Positions 1-5,845 of a DNA stretch of 20,210 nucleotides are shown here, piece by piece. Within the stretch, counting starts at the first letter, position 1; each line of letters opens with the position of its first letter. The notes beneath the pieces were generated by a model. It searched no databases and had not been told where the DNA came from. It saw only the letters and a list, made by a program, of their open reading frames with translations. The position numbers and the translations under genes were made by a program. This stretch comes from Methanocrinis alkalitolerans (GTDB taxonomy: Archaea > Halobacteriota > Methanosarcinia > Methanotrichales > Methanotrichaceae): contig NZ_JARFPL010000039.1 in the NCBI RefSeq assembly GCF_029167205.1, positions 1 to 20,210 on the forward strand, read 5' to 3'.

Positions 1-314
1 CCGTACAAGTCACAATCCTCGTTAGAACATGCAACATCATTGAATCCAGGTTTTGGACCTCTTCGACCCATCTTGCTACACCCACAATGAGATAGAACGT
101 AATAGTATAAATAACATCAACTCACTGATGGTTCACTACCAGAAAATCATTCAACTCAAAATTCATCGCCTGTTTTCATTTTTATCACATTAGATTTATC
201 ACCTAAAACATTCGATTGAATATGATACAGTCCCGTATGACCCAAACGAAAATCGGCATCAATTCCGCTTTCAAGTTCGCCGCCATTTCTGGAATTCGGC
301 CTCAACTTCCTAAA

Positions 315-344
315 AGTTAGCGTTTTAGGGTATAAACGCTAGCT
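315..344. other. Inverted repeat / hairpin upstream of the 90-aa gene
   Basis: AGTTAGCGTTT (315-325) and AAACGCTAGCT (334-344) pair over ten Watson-Crick positions plus one G-T, around an 8-nt loop that itself holds a TATA-like GGGTATAAAC. It lies about 130 bp ahead of the first gene. It could be the end of an upstream transcript, or an operator overlapping a TATA element; the sequence does not decide between them. Confidence 0.45.
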
Positions 345-442
345 CTTAGAAAGTCAGTAGCCCCCATACTCCATCTATTCCCAACCCAATCACCCAAGAG
401 TTTCAAGAGTCATCCCCTATCGCCGTCATAGTAGATCGCAGA

Positions 443-459
443 TTATGTATATCAAGGAG
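443..459 (+). promoter_or_regulatory. Possible TATA box and Shine-Dalgarno for the 474-1676 unit
   Basis: TTATGTATATC (443-453) resembles an archaeal TATA element and is followed at once by AAGGAG (454-459), 14 nt before the TTG at 474. The TATA reading would put transcription start close to the start codon, whereas the Shine-Dalgarno reading needs an upstream promoter. Both cannot be fully used together, so this assignment is tentative. Confidence 0.3.
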
Positions 460-473
460 CCTTAAACCCCCTT

Positions 474-746
474 TTGCATGAACCGGAGCGTGATCCCCTG
501 ACCTGGAGCAAAATCGTCTCCGACCTCGAGCGGGAGTTTTCCTCCCTTCACGGCGACTGGATGCGGTCAGTGGAGCTGAGGGAGAGGATCGGCGAGATCG
601 TCGCCGGGCCCGACTTCGCCGGCCTCGCCCCCGACCTCCAGGAGCGGCTCGACCTCCTCCACGTCGAGCTCGTCGCATTAACCCGCGAGAACGTCTGCAC
701 CAACGAGAGGTGCCCCCACTACAAGAAGAGCTGCAAGATGAGATAA
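474..746 (+). CDS. Small hypothetical protein with Cys/His C-terminal motif
   Basis: I do not recognise the family. The 90-aa product is acidic and mostly helical in appearance, without signal peptide or membrane segment. It ends in C75-x4-C80-P-H82-x4-C87, which looks like a small zinc or iron-sulfur ligand set. The TTG start is chosen because the frame is closed by a TAG at 432, no ATG or GTG lies between that stop and residue 30, and an AAGGAG lies 14 nt upstream. The stop TAA (744-746) is immediately followed by the ATG of the DUF1848 gene, so the two are almost certainly co-transcribed and translationally coupled. It may be a cofactor-binding partner of that protein; this is inferred from position only. 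Confidence 0.65.
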   Translation: MHEPERDPLTWSKIVSDLEREFSSLHGDWMRSVELRERIGEIVAGPDFAGLAPDLQERLDLLHVELVALTRENVCTNERCPHYKKSCKMR

Positions 747-1676
747 ATGATCATCTCCGCCAGTTACAGAACGGACATCCCCGCCTTCTACGGCGAGTGG
801 TTCGAGAGGAGGCTCGAGGCCGGGTACTGCTCCGTCGCCAATCCGTACAACCGCCAGGTCCGCCTCGTCAGCCTCCTGCCCGAGGACGTAGACGGCTTCG
901 TCTTCTGGACGAGAAACCTCGGCCCCTTCGAAAGCAGGCTTTCGAGGGTGGCGCAGTTCGGCCGCCCCTTCGTCGTCCAGCAGACCGTCACCTGCTATCC
1001 AAAGGAGCTGGAGCCCGCGGCCGTCGGCGCCACCGAGGCGGTCCGGCAGATCAGGGCTGTCGCCAACGCCTTCGGGCCGAAGGCCGCCGTCTGGCGGTAC
1101 GACCCGATCCTCTTCACCTCCCTGACGCCGCCGGAGTTCCACGTCCGAAACTTCGAGCACCTCGCCTCCGCCCTGGAGGGGGCGACCGACGAGGTGGTGA
1201 TCTCCTTCGCCACGATCTACCGTAAGGCGGCGCGCAACCTCGACCTCGCGGCTCAAAAGTTCGGCTTCACCTGGATGGACCCCCCCGACGGGGCGAAGCT
1301 GGACCTGGCAGCCCGGCTGGTGGAGATAGCAAAATCCCACGGCATGAGCCTCTCCGTCTGCTCCCAGCGAAAGTACATCGTTCCTGGCGCAAAGGCCGCC
1401 CGGTGCGTCGACGCCCGAAGGCTGGCCGCCATCGGAGGGCGGCCGATCCGGGCCCGGCTGAAGGGGAAGCGGCCGGAGTGCGGCTGCTACGAGGCCGTCG
1501 ACATCGGCGAGTACGACACCTGCCCCGCAGGCTGCGCCTTCTGCTACGCCGTCCTCCGGCGGGACCTCGCCCTGAGAAGGCGGGTGAGCCACGATCCCGA
1601 GGGCGAGTTCCTAGGGGGGCCGGGGGAGGCGGCGGCCCCGTCCCCGGAGGCGAAGGGGCAGACGACCCTCTTCTAA
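747..1676 (+). CDS. DUF1848 family protein, radical-SAM-like Fe-S cluster
   Basis: The 309-aa product matches the DUF1848 family along its length. It opens with ISASYRTDIPAFYGEW (3-18), continues with PEDVDGFVFWTRN and WRYDP (116-120), and ends with DIGEYDTCPAGCAFCYA. The cysteines C259-x3-C263-x2-C266 reproduce the CX3CX2C spacing that binds a 4Fe-4S cluster in radical SAM enzymes. C245 and C247 precede them, and C28 lies near the N-terminus. The Pfam family is functionally uncharacterised, and its C-terminal cysteines are known to resemble radical SAM; here the cluster sits at the C-terminal end instead of the usual N-terminal one. The extreme C-terminus GQTTLF resembles a sliding-clamp binding peptide. 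No signal peptide is present, so it is cytoplasmic. Its ATG abuts the stop of the upstream Cys-rich gene, and it converges on the secreted-protein operon 38 bp away. Confidence 0.88.
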   Translation: MIISASYRTDIPAFYGEWFERRLEAGYCSVANPYNRQVRLVSLLPEDVDGFVFWTRNLGPFESRLSRVAQFGRPFVVQQTVTCYPKELEPAAVGATEAVRQIRAVANAFGPKAAVWRYDPILFTSLTPPEFHVRNFEHLASALEGATDEVVISFATIYRKAARNLDLAAQKFGFTWMDPPDGAKLDLAARLVEIAKSHGMSLSVCSQRKYIVPGAKAARCVDARRLAAIGGRPIRARLKGKRPECGCYEAVDIGEYDTCPAGCAFCYAVLRRDLALRRRVSHDPEGEFLGGPGEAAAPSPEAKGQTTLF

Positions 1677-1714
1677 GTTCAAGCTCCATCCGATCCAAGC
1701 CTGCTCCGCCCCCG

Positions 1715-2296
1715 CTAGAGCCACCACTGCCAGATCATCGGCTTGTTTCTGCACATGAGAACCGTATCTCTGGAGTAGTAGATATCGAAGGCGTCTCTCC
1801 TTTCTTTGCCCTGCTGCTCGCTCCAAATCGCCTCCGGATCTATGAAGACGGTGGGCTTTGGAGCCAGGTCAGCGTCTTCGGCGTAGCTCGCACGACCCTC
1901 ACCAGGGCCAGCCCGCCTCGCCGAAAAATTTCCCATCCAGAAATCCCCGTCGGAGGAGTAGGCGGAAAATCTGCCCCGCATTTCGCCAGCGTCAAAACCG
2001 CCCACCAGCCTGACAAAGATGACGGGGCTGCGACGAAATGTGATGGCGATGTCGATGCTCCTCCCCTCCGCCAGGCCTATCAGAAAGCCGTCGTTTCTTC
2101 CGCCGAGGGTCGATCTTCCGCAAAGGGTGGAGCCGGCTTCGGAGATGGAGGCGACGCTGCCGCCAGCCAGAGGTCCTACGTCGTTTCCGCCCTCTAATTC
2201 GAAGCCGATCAGCCAGGTGCTCGATAGATCAGAAACCGCTACCGCATAGCAGGCGGAGATATGAAAGGCTATCAGTAAACAGATCCGCGTCTTCAT
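1715..2296 (-). CDS. Small secreted protein of unknown function
   Basis: The 193-aa product begins MKTRICLLIAFHISACYAVAVS, a classical signal peptide of about 20 residues. The remainder is rich in Gly, Ser and beta-prone stretches with no recognisable domain and no C-terminal anchor. The ATG at 2296 is preferred over an upstream start at 2347 because GGGAGG lies 8 nt before it and the signal peptide then begins at once. It is the last gene in the leftward block, separated from the TPR gene by about 200 bp, so it may have its own promoter. An exported structural or binding protein is plausible, but I cannot name a family. Confidence 0.65.
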   Translation of the reverse strand: MKTRICLLIAFHISACYAVAVSDLSSTWLIGFELEGGNDVGPLAGGSVASISEAGSTLCGRSTLGGRNDGFLIGLAEGRSIDIAITFRRSPVIFVRLVGGFDAGEMRGRFSAYSSDGDFWMGNFSARRAGPGEGRASYAEDADLAPKPTVFIDPEAIWSEQQGKERRDAFDIYYSRDTVLMCRNKPMIWQWWL

Positions 2297-2479
2297 CGAT
2301 CTGGCCTCCCCTAAAGCCGGCCCGAACCATCCGGCCGAAATCCGCAAAAATTGAAGTTTTGGTCGGACTTCGTGAACGAGGCGTATCGTCCTCGAAGATC
2401 TCGCCCAACCATCGCGGCTTCGGCCCGGAGCCCGGGTTTCTGAGGTATTCCCCCAGGATCTGGTTTTAGCTCTTATGCG

Positions 2480-2523
2480 AGCTGGGGTCAGCCCAAATCA
2501 ACCCAAATCCCGATACCCCAGCT
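2480..2523 (-). other. Hairpin enclosing the stop codon of the 2498-4168 TPR gene
   Basis: AGCTGGGGT (2480-2488) and ACCCCAGCT (2515-2523) form a perfect 9-bp stem. In the mRNA the 5' arm is made by the codons for Leu-Gly-Tyr, and the 3' arm follows the stop, which is in the loop. The loop is enlarged here by a 10-bp tandem duplication (2490-2499 and 2500-2509). It may serve in 3'-end formation or mRNA processing; the function is not shown by sequence. Confidence 0.6.
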
Positions 2524-4168
2524 TCCCGGCCATGGCAAAGGAGATCTCCGCCTCGGAGCCGCGGCCCATGGCCTCCAGAACGAGCCCCTTCTTCTGCCAG
2601 AACCTCCCCTCCAGCGGATAGAGGTCTATCGCCGCTTGGTAGGCCACAAGCGCCTCATCATACCTCTCCAGCTCCATGAAAAGATCGCCCTTCTCCTCGG
2701 TGGCAAAGAAGGGGACGAAACCCAGCTCGATGACTTTGTCGAGGGCCTCCAGGGCCTCGTCGTATCTGTCCAGAGCCTTCAGCGCCCTGGCCTTGCCGCT
2801 CCAGGCGCCGATCAAGATCTCCGACTGGGGAGGGTTCAGATCGATGACCCTCTCGTAAGCCGCCAGAGCCTCCTCGTTCTTGCCCAAGTTCAGAAGTCCG
2901 CCGGCCCGGCCCCGCCAACCTCGGGGATCCTCCGGATTCAGCTCGAGGACCTTGTCGTAAGCTTCCTCGGCCTCCTCCGATCTGTTCATCGCCTCGAGAG
3001 CGAAGGCCTTCTTCAGCCAGAAGAACGCGAGCTTCTCGGTATCGTCGGTGGGGATCAGCTCGATGGCTCTGTCAAGAGCATCCGCGGCTTCGTCGTATCT
3101 GCCCATCCGGATCAAGATGTAGCCGCTGCTGGACCACGCATCCGAGTCCTCCGGGTTCAGCCCATAGAGCCGGAGGGTCTCGTTGTAAGCGTCGGCAGCC
3201 TCCGTTGGTCTATCGATCCCGTCAAGGAACACCGCCTTCACCCTCCAAAAGTAGGCCTGCTTGCTCGTTTCGTTGGCAGGCGTCAGCTCGATGGCTCTGT
3301 CGAAGGCCTCCAGGGATTCATTGCTCCTGCCCATCTTCAGCAGGAGGTGGCCCTTGTCCATCCAAGTCCTGGGGTCCGGCTCAACCTCCAGGGCCTTGTC
3401 GTAAGAGGCCACAACCTCTTCATAGAGGCTATCGTTATTTGTTTTAGCGGCCAGATTGACGAGGGCAAACCCCCTGTACGTCCAGGCTTCGACGTTCTCC
3501 GGATCCAGCTTGATAGCCTCGTCGTACGCCCCAAGCCGCTCGCTCTCGTCGCTCAAGGCCATGCCTTTGGCAGACCAGGCTCTGGAGTTCTGAGGGTCCA
3601 GCTCGATGGCCCTGTCGTAGGCCAAAAGAGCCTCTTCATTCAGCTCTGTGCCATTCTTCTCGCCATCACCGAAAAAGTCGGCCATGAAGGCGAGGTTGGT
3701 GAGGGCTTTCCCCTTGTTCAGCCAAGAGTCTATATCCTCCGGGTTCTCCTGGAGACGTTCGTCATAAAGCTCGACAGCCACCTCGTAGGCACCTCTGGCA
3801 TCTTCCACCCTCCGCATGGTGGATAGGGTCGTCGCTCTCCAAGACCAGTAGTCTGCATAATAGAGGTCGTACCCCACCGCCTCGGGCGGGGCCGACAGAT
3901 CCGAGTCGTTCTTGAATAGGGCCTTGAGGACGTCACCTTTTCCCATCCAACCGTCAGCACTCTCCGGGTCCAGCTGGATGGCTCTTTCGTAGGCGCCGAG
4001 GGCCTCCTCGTAATGCCCGCTCTCGCGGAGCTCGTGGCCTTCGTTAAGCCAGACGTCGACGGTCAGATCCTGGGCCAGAGCGGTCGTCCAGAGTGTGGAG
4101 ATCAACATCAGAACGAGGGCAAACTTGGCCAGAGATCTCAAACTCGGAGGGGTTCCTTCTTGATTCAA
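2498..4168 (-). CDS. Exported TPR-repeat protein (about 14 repeats)
   Basis: The 556-aa product has a hydrophobic leader (about residues 14-33, ending TTALAQ) and then roughly fourteen TPR units with the recurring W-x-x-K-[GA]...A-Y-[DE]-[RK]-[AV]-I-[ED]-L pattern. Some units carry a longer loop of the type TPANET or IPTDDT. TPR solenoids are protein-interaction scaffolds, and this one would act outside the membrane. Several N-x-S/T sites such as NES, NRS and NDS are visible. It starts at TTG, whose last two bases overlap the TGA of the upstream beta-helix gene, giving coupled translation. A second TTG at 4141, giving MRSLAKFALV, is a reasonable alternative start. The C-terminal cap (GRGSEAEISFAMA then KLGY) is the one found again at the fusion scar of the 1139-aa protein. 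Confidence 0.88.
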   Translation of the reverse strand: MNQEGTPPSLRSLAKFALVLMLISTLWTTALAQDLTVDVWLNEGHELRESGHYEEALGAYERAIQLDPESADGWMGKGDVLKALFKNDSDLSAPPEAVGYDLYYADYWSWRATTLSTMRRVEDARGAYEVAVELYDERLQENPEDIDSWLNKGKALTNLAFMADFFGDGEKNGTELNEEALLAYDRAIELDPQNSRAWSAKGMALSDESERLGAYDEAIKLDPENVEAWTYRGFALVNLAAKTNNDSLYEEVVASYDKALEVEPDPRTWMDKGHLLLKMGRSNESLEAFDRAIELTPANETSKQAYFWRVKAVFLDGIDRPTEAADAYNETLRLYGLNPEDSDAWSSSGYILIRMGRYDEAADALDRAIELIPTDDTEKLAFFWLKKAFALEAMNRSEEAEEAYDKVLELNPEDPRGWRGRAGGLLNLGKNEEALAAYERVIDLNPPQSEILIGAWSGKARALKALDRYDEALEALDKVIELGFVPFFATEEKGDLFMELERYDEALVAYQAAIDLYPLEGRFWQKKGLVLEAMGRGSEAEISFAMAGKLGYRDLG

Positions 4169-5790
4169 TTCGAATCCACCCCCACCGGATCAGATATCGG
4201 CTCCATCATCGGAGCGTTGTCCACCACCTGCTCCTCCGCCACCGCTTCCGCCTCCCCTGACGAGGGCCATCCGGCTGGCACCACATGTAGCGTATCACCC
4301 ACGCCGTCGCCGTCTTCGTCCTCGCCCCGGTACGATGTCCAGAAGTTTCCGTCCCAGCTGTTGTTGGCGAAGCTCACATCCTTCCAGGCGATGGTGCTCC
4401 TCTGCTGGGCGTCGATCCCGTTGTAGACGAAGTTGTTCTGGGCTATCTCGTTATGGTCGTCGGATGCCCTGAGGCCTATGGCGTTGTTGGCTATCGTATT
4501 TCCGATGATGGTGTTCTTTCTCCCAACGTCGAGGCCGACCCCGGCGTTCGTGACCACGTTGCCGGAGATCGTGTTATGGCCCTCAGAGGATGATGTGTCG
4601 ATTCCTGAGGACATAATGCCACTTGCATAGTATCTCCCGCTCTTCGTTACGACGTTTTGGCGCAAGGTATTGTTGCTACAGCCAACGTCCAACTTGATAC
4701 CTTCTCTAGCTCTCGAATTGTTCACGGTGTTGTTGGAGATCCAGCAGTCGCTTGAGAAGGCGAGATGGATTCCGCCTTGATCTATCTTCGATCCCTCTAT
4801 CGTCACATCACTTGAGTTTACCACGAAGATGCCAAACGCTTCGACCGCTTCTATTCTGGATTCGGGGCAGTTCACCAGCCAGACGTAGCCAGCGTCCAGA
4901 TCCTTGAGCTCTAATCCTCTCTGGTTCTCATAGTAAAAGACCTCTTTTCCATCGACGGTGCTATTCTTCAAGTTTAAAGCGTAATGCTCTGAGCTGAATC
5001 CCGCCGAGCTTATCCTTGGCTCGACCAGCGTCATATTCTCGAATGTTGCGTTGGAGGGCATGTTCATCTCCAGGGTGGCGTTCACCACTTCATTATCGCG
5101 GAAGATGACGTCGACAGGGCTGAAGGCCATAAGCCACCCATCCTCCACATGACAACCCTCCACTGCAGAATTTTCAACGCTGAGCAAGACGATCTCAAAA
5201 GAGCTGCAGCTCGTTATCAGACAATTTTGGGACGGCTTGATGGTTACGTTAAATGGATCGAATGATCCCTCCGTAAAGGGATCTGGCGTCATTATCTGCT
5301 GAACTAAGACGCTTCTAATCCTGCTATTCTTGATTGTGCCATCTTTGACACCACTGAAGCTTATGTGTTCGCCTGTGCAATCTTCGAAGCGCATATTCTC
5401 TGCATCCTCGACTTCAACCCCTTCAACGCTGCAATCTTCTACTCGCACGTTCTTGGCGTTATCAACACGCACAGATACGCGATCCAGATACTCATATCCC
5501 CCGCTTAGATCATCCAGGGTGCAGTTTCTTATCAGGATATGAGCGTCGGTGTTCTTTATCACGATGCCGCTACCTACGTGATCATCGAGGCTTATGCCCT
5601 CGATGACGTAAGGATCGTCGGCGGTGCCGCTGCCTCTGTAATCCACGAGGTCCGCGTTGCTTTTGATGCTGATGTAGTCGCTCGCCAGAGGGAAGGTCAT
5701 GGAGGAGACCGTAAACTCTGTCGATTGCGAGCCTACCGCAAGCCCCGTGAGGGCAGACAGCACCATCAGCATACTAAAAAGTACTCTCAT
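4165..5790 (-). CDS. Exported NosD/CASH-type beta-helix protein
   Basis: The 541-aa product has a signal peptide (about 1-20), then GSGTADDPYVIEG (53-65), the usual opening of archaeal NosD-like right-handed beta-helices. Many turns follow of the form N-x-x-I-x-x-N with G-[IV]-x-[LV], and it closes with D-x-D-G-D-G-x-G-D (about 490-499, calcium-loop-like) and APMMEPI. The family forms an extracellular solenoid used for carbohydrate or protein contact; there is no sign of nitrous oxide reductase genes, so a copper-insertion role is not implied. The ATG is preceded by GGAG with a 9-nt spacer, as in five neighbours. It overlaps the following TPR gene. The N-terminal and C-terminal thirds are nearly identical at DNA level to the 1139-aa paralogue, while the middle is diverged. 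Confidence 0.88.
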   Translation of the reverse strand: MRVLFSMLMVLSALTGLAVGSQSTEFTVSSMTFPLASDYISIKSNADLVDYRGSGTADDPYVIEGISLDDHVGSGIVIKNTDAHILIRNCTLDDLSGGYEYLDRVSVRVDNAKNVRVEDCSVEGVEVEDAENMRFEDCTGEHISFSGVKDGTIKNSRIRSVLVQQIMTPDPFTEGSFDPFNVTIKPSQNCLITSCSSFEIVLLSVENSAVEGCHVEDGWLMAFSPVDVIFRDNEVVNATLEMNMPSNATFENMTLVEPRISSAGFSSEHYALNLKNSTVDGKEVFYYENQRGLELKDLDAGYVWLVNCPESRIEAVEAFGIFVVNSSDVTIEGSKIDQGGIHLAFSSDCWISNNTVNNSRAREGIKLDVGCSNNTLRQNVVTKSGRYYASGIMSSGIDTSSSEGHNTISGNVVTNAGVGLDVGRKNTIIGNTIANNAIGLRASDDHNEIAQNNFVYNGIDAQQRSTIAWKDVSFANNSWDGNFWTSYRGEDEDGDGVGDTLHVVPAGWPSSGEAEAVAEEQVVDNAPMMEPISDPVGVDSN

Positions 5791-5803
5791 CTAAATCAAC
5801 TCC
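5788..5803 (-). promoter_or_regulatory. Conserved translation-initiation element (ATG)
   Basis: GGAG (5803-5800) stands exactly 9 nt before ATG (5790-5788). It is one of six such sites in this operon with identical spacing. This copy is the most diverged (GAGGAGTTGATTTAG before ATGAGAG). Confidence 0.6.
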
Positions 5804-5805
5804 TC

Positions 5806-5834
5806 GTTTTGTCATTCGAAGATGACAACAAAAC
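5806..5834 (-). other. Intercistronic hairpin beside the ribosome-binding site
   Basis: GTTTTGTCAT (5806-5815) pairs with ATGAC (5822-5826) and AAAAC (5830-5834), leaving a 3-nt bulge and a loop that reads CUUCGA in the mRNA. It ends 2 nt upstream of the Shine-Dalgarno of the 541-aa gene. It could tune that gene's translation or mark a processing site. Confidence 0.4.
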
Positions 5835-5845
5835 CATAAACGATT

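Larger units (their letters stand above)
1..473. other. AT-rich intergenic region, no supported gene
   Basis: This stretch is clearly more AT-rich than the rest of the window and has no reading frame with a believable protein. It contains a TATA-like GTATAAATAA near 104-113, an 11-nt inverted repeat at 315-344, and a TATA-like TTATGTATATC at 443-453 just ahead of the first gene. I see no tRNA cloverleaf or insertion-sequence end. The left part could belong to the 3' or 5' flank of a gene outside the window. Confidence 0.6.

Noticed and set aside
128..193. 21-codon open frame about 15 bp after a TATA-like GTATAAATAA
   Set aside because: Too short, no ribosome-binding site, and the AT-rich context makes a chance frame likely. 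A leaderless small protein or small RNA cannot be excluded without transcript data.
678..1592. Long minus-strand frame opposite the DUF1848 gene
   Set aside because: The plus-strand frame has full-length family motifs. The minus-strand product is low-complexity and matches nothing I recognise.
2297..2497. A gene or RNA in the 200-bp gap
   Set aside because: No frame with a start and ribosome-binding site, no cloverleaf, and only short GC-rich palindromes such as CCCGGG were seen.
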